NCBI RefSeq assembly: GCF_001881565.1
Contig: NZ_MPDJ01000001.1
Span: 714,953-778,952, forward strand
Origin: Eisenbergiella tayi
GTDB lineage: Bacteria; Bacillota; Clostridia; Lachnospirales; Lachnospiraceae
DNA length: 64,000 bases
Direction: 5' to 3'
Part shown: positions 42,500 through 51,219 of the stretch, one piece after another
How the letters are laid out: each line of letters opens with the position of its first letter
Numbering within the stretch: the first letter of the stretch is position 1
The notes under the pieces: model-generated
What the model was told of the DNA's origin: nothing
Databases searched by the model: none
What the model saw: the letters and a program-made list of their open reading frames with translations, nothing else
Translations under genes and position numbers: made by a program

Positions 42500-45400
42500 T
42501 TAATAGCCGAGATAGCTTATATTCAGGTCTGTATTGCCGCTGATTCCTCCGATTTTACCGGTGGAGGAATACTGCCACATGTCATATCTGCCGTTATAGG
42601 TGGGCGCTGCTGCATATTGGGCGAGCCAGATCTTGTAGCCTCCCAGGGAACCTACGTTCAGCTTGGAATTGAGCCAGGTTTTGTTTGCATAAACGCCGGC
42701 CGTATAACCGCTGTTCTGGATTGTCTGGCAGTAAGCATTGACAATCTGGGTTCTTGTTCCTGTGTCCAGACCGTCCGCACGGCCGCCGCTGGCTTCCACA
42801 TCCAGAAATACAGGATAGGATATTTTATAATTTTTGATCAGGGAAACGGTCATGGAAGCTTCTTCTACCGCTTCTATCTGATTCACGGCCTGGGTGAAGA
42901 AGTAAATACCTACCTTTAATCCTGCTGCCGTTGCGCCCTGGACATTAGCTTTGAACTTGGGATCCTCAATGAGGGCGCCGGTGGAGGAACCACGGTAACC
43001 GCAGCGGATGATTACAAAGGATACACCGGAATTTTTTACCTCTGTCCAGTTGATGTTTCCGTTATGCTTGGATACGTCGATTCCCAGCACGCCGGAACCG
43101 GAGCTGAGCGCTCCGTCGCTTCCGAAGGAATATTTTACTCCCTGGATTACCTGGTCACCGGTTACCTTGTTGCCGTTTTTATCGAAATAATACCTTTTTC
43201 CGTCTATGGTCTGCCATCCGGTATATTTGTATTCCACATTTTCATTTTCTCTGTAGAATACGTTGTATTTATAGTAGTCAGCCACTACCGCAAGAACATA
43301 TTTGCCATCTGCGGTTTTCACATATAACTGTTTGCCGCTCTTGTCTTTGAGAGGGGTTTTGGTATCATTTTTAGGATCTTCTCCGGTGACTGTGATCTCA
43401 CAGGTAGCGGTTTTGGAGGTATCCTCGGAAGCTTTGGCTGTGATGGTTACTTTGCCGGGTTTGAGGGCTTTGATGGTGCCGTTGCCGTGTTCCTCTAAGG
43501 ATACGATGTTTTTGTCGGATGTATACCAGAGACAGCCGGTGTAACCGGTGGTATCAATTGTCGGATTCAGTTTAATGCTGTCTCCAACCTTCAGTGTTAC
43601 TTTGGTTTTGTCCAGAGTGATTCCTTTGACGGGGGCTGCTGTTACAGTCAGTTTTTTCGTCTGGGTCTGGGGTGTGCCATCCTGGAATTTGACTGTGACT
43701 GTAATTTTGGTTTCACCGGCGCGGATTGCTTTGATTCTGCCGTTTCCGTCCACTGTGGCATATTTTGTATTCTCAATGCTGAAGGAACGGCTGGAGCTGC
43801 CCTGGATGGTGCAGTAATCTTCCAGGTTTTTGAATTGTCCGGCTGTTACGCTCACATCCTTCATATCAAACTTTTTCGTTACATCCTCGGTGACTTTAAA
43901 GGCTAAGGTCGCCGTTTTGCCGGTGTCTTTTTTGGATATTGCGGTAATTGTGATGTCGCCGGCAGCTTTACAGGTGACCTTACCGTTGGCATCTATTGTT
44001 GCAACACCTTCATTGGAGGACTTCCATGTAACAGATGCATCCGCATTGGCAGGATTGGGAGTGATGGATAGCTGGATGGTGGCACCTTTCTTTCCGCTGG
44101 CTTCTCCTTTGATGGCGATACTGTTCAGAACTACTTCCGCATCTTTTACCGTAATTTTCTGGGTGCCTGACTTTCCGCCGGCCTCGGCGGTAATTGTTGC
44201 TTCTCCAGCTTTGACGCCGGTTACTTTGCCGCCGTCAACTGTTGCAATGCTGCTATCGGAAGAAGACCATTTCACTCCATCATATTTGGCGCCGTCAGGG
44301 GAGACATTCGCAGACAATGTGATACTGCTTCCCACTGTTACACTGGTTTCACCGCTGACAGATACACTTTCCACGGGTACATCTTTTGCTTCTACTGAAA
44401 CAGAAGCCGTAGCACTATAATTTCCATCGTTAGTCGTTACTGTAATGGTAGCTGTTCCTTTACCTTTAAATGTTACGTTACCGTTACTAACCGTAGCAAC
44501 ATCTTCATTGCTGGATGTCCAGCTCACATTTTTATTACTGGCATTATCCGGCTTAACATCAGCAGTAAGGGGGCTACTTTCTCCTACTTTACCCGAAAGA
44601 CTGCCTGGGGAAACGCTGACTCCTGTCACTGCAATCTTTTCAGGTTCTGATGGTTTAGTCGGCTCATCTGTCGGTTCAGTTTTTGATTCTGTCCCAGGTG
44701 TCGTATTAGTATCACCGCTTTCTCCAGTCGTATCTCTTGGCTGGACTGTTTCAAACATAACCCAGGGCTTCTGGGACTTCACCCCATAAAATTTATCAAA
44801 CACCAGACTTGCCGATGCTGAAGGATCCGGCACATCTGCCTTTTTCACCTCCACATATGCTCCATCGTTTCCGGAACCGCCTACAGGTGTCTTCGTTGAT
44901 TCCACCCATTCCACGGTATCCTGCAATACCGATTCCGTCTGTGTCTTTACCTGTGTATCTTCTTTTGCCGCATTGACTTCGGACTCTTTCTTCACCTCAT
45001 CCGCAACATCAATTTTCTTATATTCTATATGGTCTTTTACCGTAACTTCCTGAGCATCTGAAGGCAGACTGTAACCATCCACATTCTCAGGCCCTGTTAT
45101 TCTAACCGTATATTTGCCAGGAGTTATTCCCGTTAAATAAATAATTCCGTCTTTATCATCATCGTCTTTTGTGTAGGTTTTATCAGGCCCCTTTATTTCC
45201 ACCTGGAAGTTTACAAGAGGAACCAGTTTTCCCGTTTTCCGGTTGACAAACTTGATTTTCAGGTCTTTTTCTACGGAAGTCATATTCAGTCCGACCTGGA
45301 CATCGGAGTTGTCCTCCTTCTCATTATATTCCTCGGACTCATCGATATCGGTTACATCCGCAGCTTCCTGCTTCGCCTTATGCGCATCCGCCACAGCCAA

Positions 45401-46606
45401 AAATACACTGTCATCCGTCACATTAATCTGTGAAAGATTTTCACCAACAGAGGCAAAGGCCTGTACCTGCTTATCCGTCGCTTTGGCATTTGCCAGTATG
45501 GAAAAAGTGATAATCGCAAAAATACAAACAAAGATTCCTGTAAACCCGACAACCTTATCCATTGTATGAAGGCTGTTCCAGAATTCCACTATCGGATTAG
45601 CCTGTTTTCTGCGGGATGTCTGTTTCCTGGAATCTGAACCGCGGCCGGAATTTCCGGATCGGCTGTTGTCTCTTACCGCAGCGGCCTCCGAACGGCGTTC
45701 TCCGGCCTTTCTCCCTGCATCTTCTTCTCTGACTCTTGATGCTTCCCTGCGTCGCTGGGCCTCACGTTCCGTGACCTGCGCTCTGGACGTATTGTGAGAA
45801 CGTTCGGAAGAAATATGTTTGGGTGCCCGGCTGTCCTGGCGTGGAGCACCTGTTTCCGGACGCCTGTTTTTTTCTCTGTCTCCGGAATCCTGTCTGTTCC
45901 GTATGCTGTCATTATTATGGTTTTCTGAGACAGTTTTTCTGCCGGCAGGCCCTCTGTCAGAAGACGGCGCTCTGTCCGCATATACTTTACGCATCCTTCC
46001 TTCTTCGGAAGGGTTCCGGCGTATTTCACTGCGTGCTGATTCAGATGTCCCTTTTCTTTCCACATTCGAAGTTCCGCGATTCAGCCTCTCAGTGCCTTTT
46101 GCTCGTTCACCGTTTGAACTTCCACGATTCAGGCTTTCGTTTTTTTTCACTCTTCCGTCATTCGATTTTCCATGATTCGAGCCTTCCGCGCTCTTCGCTC
46201 TTCCGCCGTTTGCCTGTACGGAATCATGGTTTCCGGTACTTTTCACCCTTCTGGTTTCGCCGGTTCTGTTCCCGCTTTCCTCCGAAAGCCTTCTGCCTTC
46301 CGTATTTCCCGACGGACGGACTCTCTCTGTCCTCCGCTCTCCTTCTCTGCGGACCGGCCGCTCCTCATAATCAGAAAGCTGAGCTGCAGTTTCCGCCAGA
46401 TCCTGCGTATCTTCAAAATCATCCTCGCTGATTTCCCATTGAGACAACAGGCTTTCCGTAACTTTTTCTATTTTCTCCGGCAGCTGCTCTTCCTCTGATG
46501 TATGCGGTCTTCTTTTTCCCATTGATTCATCGTTCGGTTTCGACATTCTTTGTATGTTTCTGTCCGGTAAATTTTTTCTTTTTTCATCATTTGAATGGTC
46601 AGACAT
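42500..46606 (-). CDS. Large membrane-anchored protein with Big2 domains and a C-terminal GH25 lysozyme domain
   Basis: 1368 residues. An Arg/Ser/Glu-rich, disordered, presumably cytoplasmic tail (1-350) precedes one membrane helix (about 352-372). Outside there is a SpaA/Cna-B-like beta domain (about 435-545), a Pro/Thr/Ser linker and five Big2 bacterial Ig-like domains (about 655-1070) with repeated VSVSP...VTWTSSN...ATVD...G.ATITV patterns. One or two choline-binding-like repeats (GKRYYFDKNGNKVTG) lead to GH25 (about 1165-1368), with GIDVSKHNG and the catalytic FLDVEAS. It should hydrolyse the peptidoglycan beta-1,4 linkage at the surface. The 350-residue cytoplasmic tail is unusual. Confidence 0.92.
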   Translation of the reverse strand: MSDHSNDEKRKNLPDRNIQRMSKPNDESMGKRRPHTSEEEQLPEKIEKVTESLLSQWEISEDDFEDTQDLAETAAQLSDYEERPVRREGERRTERVRPSGNTEGRRLSEESGNRTGETRRVKSTGNHDSVQANGGRAKSAEGSNHGKSNDGRVKKNESLNRGSSNGERAKGTERLNRGTSNVERKGTSESARSEIRRNPSEEGRMRKVYADRAPSSDRGPAGRKTVSENHNNDSIRNRQDSGDREKNRRPETGAPRQDSRAPKHISSERSHNTSRAQVTEREAQRRREASRVREEDAGRKAGERRSEAAAVRDNSRSGNSGRGSDSRKQTSRRKQANPIVEFWNSLHTMDKVVGFTGIFVCIFAIITFSILANAKATDKQVQAFASVGENLSQINVTDDSVFLAVADAHKAKQEAADVTDIDESEEYNEKEDNSDVQVGLNMTSVEKDLKIKFVNRKTGKLVPLVNFQVEIKGPDKTYTKDDDDKDGIIYLTGITPGKYTVRITGPENVDGYSLPSDAQEVTVKDHIEYKKIDVADEVKKESEVNAAKEDTQVKTQTESVLQDTVEWVESTKTPVGGSGNDGAYVEVKKADVPDPSASASLVFDKFYGVKSQKPWVMFETVQPRDTTGESGDTNTTPGTESKTEPTDEPTKPSEPEKIAVTGVSVSPGSLSGKVGESSPLTADVKPDNASNKNVSWTSSNEDVATVSNGNVTFKGKGTATITVTTNDGNYSATASVSVEAKDVPVESVSVSGETSVTVGSSITLSANVSPDGAKYDGVKWSSSDSSIATVDGGKVTGVKAGEATITAEAGGKSGTQKITVKDAEVVLNSIAIKGEASGKKGATIQLSITPNPANADASVTWKSSNEGVATIDANGKVTCKAAGDITITAISKKDTGKTATLAFKVTEDVTKKFDMKDVSVTAGQFKNLEDYCTIQGSSSRSFSIENTKYATVDGNGRIKAIRAGETKITVTVKFQDGTPQTQTKKLTVTAAPVKGITLDKTKVTLKVGDSIKLNPTIDTTGYTGCLWYTSDKNIVSLEEHGNGTIKALKPGKVTITAKASEDTSKTATCEITVTGEDPKNDTKTPLKDKSGKQLYVKTADGKYVLAVVADYYKYNVFYRENENVEYKYTGWQTIDGKRYYFDKNGNKVTGDQVIQGVKYSFGSDGALSSGSGVLGIDVSKHNGNINWTEVKNSGVSFVIIRCGYRGSSTGALIEDPKFKANVQGATAAGLKVGIYFFTQAVNQIEAVEEASMTVSLIKNYKISYPVFLDVEASGGRADGLDTGTRTQIVNAYCQTIQNSGYTAGVYANKTWLNSKLNVGSLGGYKIWLAQYAAAPTYNGRYDMWQYSSTGKIGGISGNTDLNISYLGY

Positions 46607-46656
46607 TTTAATTCTCCATTACTTTCTTTACTGCATTTTTTATCAATTGTCAGTAA

Positions 46657-46741
46657 CCGGGGAATTCATCCATACTCCCCCTAAAAAAGCCTTTTATCAG
46701 GCATTTTCCCGCAGGAACAGTATACCACATCAATTCCCCGG
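46657..46741 (-). promoter_or_regulatory. Promoter and leader of the GH25/Big2 gene: inverted repeat around a terminator-like hairpin
   Basis: TTGAAG (46748-46743) and TATACT (46724-46719), 18 nt apart on the minus strand, form a promoter. Downstream, GCCT-GATAAA-AGGC followed by TTTTTT resembles an intrinsic terminator in the leader. The promoter -10 and this hairpin lie between the two arms of a 10-bp inverted repeat, CCGGGGAATT (46657-46666) and AATTCCCCGG (46732-46741). The 356-nt gap 46607-46962 holds nothing else I recognise. Confidence 0.55.
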
Positions 46742-46962
46742 CCTTCAACCTCGCACACCTCATTTCCAACAATTACTTCCTTAATATTCTCTTAATTTTC
46801 CCACAATCCCGCTTATTTCCGACGGCAGGCCACGTAATTGTTAATATGATATTATGCGTTCAGATACAATTACCGCGCTTTTTGTCGAACTCTTTTCGTT
46901 GCGGGATATGGCAGAATATGACAGAATGAGATGGAAAGAAAGAAGAAAAGGAGTGATTCGTC

Positions 46963-47313
46963 ATGATGTATATCCATTATTGTAAATATTGCCGTCGTAT
47001 CCACATACTGAATGGACACAAGGTATACTGTCCGGCATGCAGCGGAAAATTGACGGAACTTGGTATTTCTTACATGAAATACGTGAATCTGAGCAAAACC
47101 GAACGCGGCCAGCTGAAGGAAAAATGCGCAGACGAAAAGGGACTGAAGGAGCTTTCTGTAGAATACCGGATGCACCGGTACAGCAAGTGGTTTAAGAACC
47201 TGCCGGCAGCCGGGGCCAGCACAGCAAATACTTCTCCTGCCCCCGCTCCTACAGATAATAAACAATCACGCCTACCAGAATACAACCCACGCCTGCAAGT
47301 TTCCGTATCGTGA
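46963..47313 (+). CDS. Small zinc-ribbon protein of unknown function
   Basis: 116 residues with an AAGGAG site. The N-terminal 30 residues form a zinc ribbon with two Cys pairs (YCKYCRR and YCPACSG). A basic helical middle (KTERGQLKEKCADEKG) and a Pro/Ala-rich low-complexity tail follow. No family is assigned. It is a lone plus-strand gene overlapping the end of the DMT gene on the other strand by 65 nt. The coding call rests on the zinc ribbon and the binding site. Confidence 0.65.
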   Translation: MMYIHYCKYCRRIHILNGHKVYCPACSGKLTELGISYMKYVNLSKTERGQLKEKCADEKGLKELSVEYRMHRYSKWFKNLPAAGASTANTSPAPAPTDNKQSRLPEYNPRLQVSVS

Positions 47314-47590
47314 TTTTTTCTCCAAAGAAAAAACGGCTCAAAAAAAGGACAAGCACATAGCCAAAAGATTCAATCACAGGCCCGTTCATGAAAGAAAGTC
47401 CTCTGAGTCCGCTGATATTGAATACGGTAGAACCCAGAAGCAGCATGTATCCGCAAATCACCCAGGGATTCAGATATTCCCTGAGAAAGGATTTATGCTG
47501 CTTTCCTGCAGCCTTTTTCAAAAGCACCTGGGAAAAGGACGCCGCAAGGACACCTGCAAAAAGCAAAAGGTAATATATACTAATTTTCAC
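47249..47590 (-). CDS. DMT/SMR-type small membrane transporter, subunit 2
   Basis: 113 residues, four membrane helices, starting at a GTG (47590) that overlaps the end of its partner by 11 nt. It has the EamA/SMR four-helix form (SFSQVLLKKAAGK near the N-terminus, FFGEKITIRKLAGVGCILVGV at the end). Paired small DMT proteins of this kind include ArnE/ArnF, which flip undecaprenyl-linked sugars, and EbrA/B, which export drugs. The envelope neighbourhood favours a flippase or lipid-sugar role (inference). Confidence 0.8.
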   Translation of the reverse strand: MKISIYYLLLFAGVLAASFSQVLLKKAAGKQHKSFLREYLNPWVICGYMLLLGSTVFNISGLRGLSFMNGPVIESFGYVLVLFLSRFFFGEKITIRKLAGVGCILVGVIVYYL

Positions 47591-47954
47591 TGGTTAAATC
47601 CTCCTCTTTCCGGCCGCCGTTGACAATTATCGTCCCCGCGATAACCAGGGCAACGCCTATCACATTTTTTACCGTAATATTGTCCTTAAAAATAACCACA
47701 GCCCATATCAAAGACCACAGCAGCGCCATGGCACGGTTCGTATAGGCTACGGAAAGTTCAAATTTCTTTATCATCTGCTGCCACAGCAGCGCATAAATAC
47801 CCAGAATCAGAAGTTCTGCCCCATAAAAGCCAAAAAAGCCGGCTGAAAAAAAAGACTGGCCGCTGGCCTGTTTAGCCATGACTGTGGAGAGGGTATAAAT
47901 AGCTATTACTATCTGCAGAACCAAAATATCTTTAATTGTTATTTTCTTTTTCAT
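47580..47954 (-). CDS. DMT/SMR-type small membrane transporter, subunit 1
   Basis: 124 residues with four membrane helices (from KDILVLQIVIAIYTL to the last VIAGTIIVNGG), followed by a short charged tail. It resembles its partner in length and in the final glycine-rich helix (VIFKDNITVKNVIGVALV). The two overlapping genes probably encode a heterodimer. No substrate can be derived. Confidence 0.8.
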   Translation of the reverse strand: MKKKITIKDILVLQIVIAIYTLSTVMAKQASGQSFFSAGFFGFYGAELLILGIYALLWQQMIKKFELSVAYTNRAMALLWSLIWAVVIFKDNITVKNVIGVALVIAGTIIVNGGRKEEDLTSEN

Positions 47955-48029
47955 TTCCTTTTTCCCTGATTTTTCTTTTACTTGTTCCTATGTGATTATA
48001 ACAGTTTTCCCATGCTTTGCAAACTATCG

Positions 48030-48337
48030 GAACACCGGCCGCGCTTACCGCCCACGGCTGCCCTGTGTTTCACGCCTTCCGCCCCGTCCTTCCTTCCCGC
48101 AGCGTATTTTTCCCTCCCCGGTGGGCCTGTGTACCCTGCAAAGGCCTTCTAAAAACGCCGGTCCTTAGATTGCGTCCTGTGCAATCTTAGTACCGCTGCG
48201 TTTTTGGCAGAGTGAGAACGTGCCTGCGCAGGGTACACAGGCCCGCCGGGGAGGGAAAAATACGCTGCGGGAAGGAAGGACGGGGCGGAAGGCGTGAAAC
48301 ACAGGGCAGCCGTGAGCGGTAAGCGCGGCCGGTGTTC
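48030..48337 (+). repeat. Conserved-core long-hairpin element, copy C
   Basis: Arms 48030-48139 and 48228-48337 are 110-bp inverted repeats with two mismatches. The 88-nt core (48140-48227) matches copy B at nearly every position. It differs by paired changes such as GTGAGAAC in place of GCGAGAGC. It occupies two thirds of the 460-nt gap between the DMT pair and the divergent SGNH-like gene, and ends just before that gene's promoter. Function unknown. Confidence 0.88.
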
Positions 48338-48356
48338 GTAAATTCTTAAAAATTTC

Positions 48357-48385
48357 TTATAAGATGGACACACCCTGCCTATAAT
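48357..48385 (+). promoter_or_regulatory. Predicted promoter of the SGNH-like gene
   Basis: TTATAA (48357-48362) and a consensus TATAAT (48380-48385) are 17 nt apart, 29 nt upstream of the start codon. The site begins 20 nt after hairpin element C. Confidence 0.6.
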
Positions 48386-48414
48386 GATACTATAGGACGG
48401 TAAGGAGGTAAACT

Positions 48415-49560
48415 ATGAGTGATAAAAATAAAATCGGACAGTCTGATGAGCAGGAAGACTTCCTGTCTTTGGAGGATGATGAAAGAATCCCTTCCCGTCC
48501 AGACAACAGGCAAGGAACAAAAAATACATCCCATAAATGTACCGCTTCCAATAAATCAGGTTCCCGTCCCGGTTCTTCCCGCCGCAAATCGGGTAAGCGA
48601 AGGAAAGCCGAAACGGAACAGTTTGTCCACTATATTATTGCGGGTGTTCTTATCATAATGGTTGTTGTAGCCGCGGTGAAGCTGATAATCTGGAATATCG
48701 GCAAGGATTCCGGTTATGATCCGGATAATATAACCTCTGAATTTGAAACGGAAGCCCTTGATTATATCCAGCCGCTGGATCCGGAACTGCTGGCCGGGAG
48801 GGAGGATGACGGCATAACTACCATTGTCGCTCTGGGCAACAATCCTTTCTCGGATGAAAGAGGAAAAAACGGGCTGGCGGAAATAATCGCGGAAAAATGT
48901 GATGCGGTCGTGTATAACTGTGCATTTCCTGATACCTATATTTCCATGAAAAATACAGAATATTCCGACAATTTCCCTCAGGATGCACTGAGCCTTTATC
49001 TGACAACTGCGTCTCTTTGTGGAAACAATTATGATTTGATGGAGCATGCGGTCGGCCTGCTCTCCGATAAGGACAGCGCGTATACGGATGCATTGGAGAC
49101 ACTAAAGAGCGTGGATTTTTCCAAGGTCGATATGATCGTTATTATGTATGATTTGAATGACTACAAGGATAAACGGCCTGTTATGGATGAAAACAATGAT
49201 ATCAATCTGCTTACCTGGGACGGGGCGCTGAATGCTTCTATCCAGCAGATACAGCAGAAATATCCTTATATCCGGCTGGTTGTGATGTCTCCTGCCTATG
49301 GACAGTTTGAAGACAGCGACGGCAAAATGATAAACGGGGATACGGAAGACTTTGGGAACGGCGTGCTTCCGGATTATGTTCTTCATGAGATTGATGTGGC
49401 TATGGCTAATGGTGTGAGCATATTGGATCACTACTATGGTACGATCAATGAAGATGATGCGGAAAAATGTCTGACGGACGGGTATCATTTGAATAAAATG
49501 GGACGAGAACGAGTGGCGGCGCGGTTTGCGCGGGAAATTTTTAATGTTGGTAAGGAATGA
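48415..49560 (+). CDS. SGNH-fold membrane protein lacking the block-I serine
   Basis: 381 residues. A charged cytoplasmic tail (1-68), one membrane helix (about 72-93) and an extracellular SGNH-like domain from residue 134. Block I, normally G-D-S, reads ALGNNPFSD, with Asn143 where the nucleophilic Ser is expected. Block III is YDLNDY, and block V D-x-x-H is intact (Asp355, His358 in DGYHLN). The fold usually removes or transfers acetyl groups on surface glycans. Without the serine it may bind rather than hydrolyse. It has a strong AAGGAGG site and its own promoter. Confidence 0.82.
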   Translation: MSDKNKIGQSDEQEDFLSLEDDERIPSRPDNRQGTKNTSHKCTASNKSGSRPGSSRRKSGKRRKAETEQFVHYIIAGVLIIMVVVAAVKLIIWNIGKDSGYDPDNITSEFETEALDYIQPLDPELLAGREDDGITTIVALGNNPFSDERGKNGLAEIIAEKCDAVVYNCAFPDTYISMKNTEYSDNFPQDALSLYLTTASLCGNNYDLMEHAVGLLSDKDSAYTDALETLKSVDFSKVDMIVIMYDLNDYKDKRPVMDENNDINLLTWDGALNASIQQIQQKYPYIRLVVMSPAYGQFEDSDGKMINGDTEDFGNGVLPDYVLHEIDVAMANGVSILDHYYGTINEDDAEKCLTDGYHLNKMGRERVAARFAREIFNVGKE

Positions 49561-49561
49561 G

Positions 49562-49605
49562 GAAAAGGCTTTGACTAATCTTTTTTGATTGGTCAAGGCC
49601 TTTTC
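49562..49605. terminator. Bidirectional terminator between convergent genes
   Basis: GAAAAGGCTTTGACTAATC and GATTGGTCAAGGCCTTTTC pair with one bulged or mismatched position per arm around a T-rich loop. A-run and T-run flanks serve both the plus-strand SGNH-like gene and the minus-strand GT39 gene. Confidence 0.88.
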
Positions 49606-49617
49606 ACTTACCTCACT

Positions 49618-51165
49618 TTATTTATATACATGGAATAATATTGTATTCGATATAAACTCCGTCTCCAAAGTGTAACCCTTTTGTCTTAATGCATCCGTCA
49701 GAGAATTTTCATGTCCAATAGATAAATAGAATTCCTCCGGAGGCTGCCCCTGGTATTTCTCCACAAAATAATCCCAATACTCATCCGCTCCCAGTTTCGT
49801 TTCTTTATTTTCGTATTCAAATGTAATATCATCCATATACTTCTGGTCAAAACGGCTATCGTGTGTGAGATAATAAGTAAAGCTCGGAGCCTCTCCAAAT
49901 ATCACGTAGGTAGGCGTATCAAATCCTTTTTCCTCATACCATAAATCAACCACACTTCTTGTATCACTTTTAGCCCAGTGAAGCTGCACTCTATAGAAGC
50001 CATATGTACAATATCCCATTGCTATAACAAGGATAAAGCATATCCCCATATTTAAAACCAGCTTTTTGTGTTTAAAATGGAGTGCTGATATGAACCGAAC
50101 TGATTCGTATATCAGATAAACCACTGCTACAAACCACACCGGAAGCAAATATAAACTATATCGGTTGCCGAAATCACCATATGCATATAAGCCCGAGCGA
50201 ACGATAATATAGTATATAATCCAACCGGCCACACAGCTAATCATAAAATAATTGAATTCCTGATTTTTTCTTTTAACTATGCATAGAACTGCAAAAATTA
50301 TGCAAACCAGCAAAGCTGCTGCACATATAAGCGTAAACCGCGTTTTTGATTCTGTGAACAGCCACTGCGCTGTTGTCAGTATCATCATGAAAAAATCGTA
50401 AATCACATTATTCTTTTCAAAAGCTACCGTATAGTAATTTACACTTTGATTCCATTGAAGCTGAATCCTAAACAGGAGAAAAAATAAAGGCAGACCCGCA
50501 ATGGCTCCCGACGCCACATAAATTATGGCTATTTTTCTGCAAAGCTTTTTATCCTTTTGCCGGAACGCCTTAATGAACAGAGCTATCGCCAAAGGCAATA
50601 TAGCCAGCACGGTGCCGTATTGTGTATAAAGCAATATCACTGAAATTCCTGTAAATAACCCGATATTTTTCAGTGTCAGATCCCTGAATGTGCGGAAATA
50701 GAAATACAGCATCCAGTAAAGCAACATAAGCATGAGATTGTATTCCGCTGCTTCTTTCACATAATACATCAATTCATATATAAAAGAACTGACAAAAACC
50801 GAAAGGACTGCCACTTTCCAATTGGTAATCATTTTCATGCAGGCATAAAGTCCAAGCATCCCTATGAATCCGAAAACCACTCCGCTGAAACGGAACCACC
50901 ATTCCGATTCACTGAACAAAAGCCAAACATGCATGATAAGATTGTACAGAGGCGGCTGAAAGCTGTTGAATTGAAGCCGCTCATACAGGCTGTTATAAAT
51001 ACTAACCCCCTGGATAGGGCCGGACAGATACTTAGAGTAATAAAACTCTACTACCTCATCATACCACAGCGGGGCATCCGTTAATTTATACAGTGACATA
51101 AGTAAAAATACAAGCAATACCGCCGCCAGGCAAAAATATTCTTTTCTTTGGAATCTTTTCAGCAT
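49618..51165 (-). CDS. GT39-like membrane glycosyltransferase (GT-C fold)
   Basis: 515 residues from the ATG at 51165 (AAGGA 9 nt away); an ATG at 51171 is too close to that site. About ten to twelve membrane helices. The first external loop has DAPLWYDEVVEFYY, the Asp-Glu motif of GT39/ArnT-type transferases that use polyprenyl-phosphate sugars. The hydrophilic C-terminal part contains SFTYYLTHDSRFDQKY. It would add a sugar to a lipid or wall polymer on the outer face of the membrane. It is the last gene of the run 57326-49618. Confidence 0.85.
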   Translation of the reverse strand: MLKRFQRKEYFCLAAVLLVFLLMSLYKLTDAPLWYDEVVEFYYSKYLSGPIQGVSIYNSLYERLQFNSFQPPLYNLIMHVWLLFSESEWWFRFSGVVFGFIGMLGLYACMKMITNWKVAVLSVFVSSFIYELMYYVKEAAEYNLMLMLLYWMLYFYFRTFRDLTLKNIGLFTGISVILLYTQYGTVLAILPLAIALFIKAFRQKDKKLCRKIAIIYVASGAIAGLPLFFLLFRIQLQWNQSVNYYTVAFEKNNVIYDFFMMILTTAQWLFTESKTRFTLICAAALLVCIIFAVLCIVKRKNQEFNYFMISCVAGWIIYYIIVRSGLYAYGDFGNRYSLYLLPVWFVAVVYLIYESVRFISALHFKHKKLVLNMGICFILVIAMGYCTYGFYRVQLHWAKSDTRSVVDLWYEEKGFDTPTYVIFGEAPSFTYYLTHDSRFDQKYMDDITFEYENKETKLGADEYWDYFVEKYQGQPPEEFYLSIGHENSLTDALRQKGYTLETEFISNTILFHVYK

Positions 51166-51219
51166 TTGCATTCTTCCTTCTCTTTATCTTTCCAGTAATC
51201 TTCCGCACGCAAATTACAT

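Noticed and set aside
43830..44420. Long plus-strand frames opposite the Big2 domains
   Set aside because: Val/Ser/Leu-rich shadows produced by the repetitive Thr/Val codons of the real gene.
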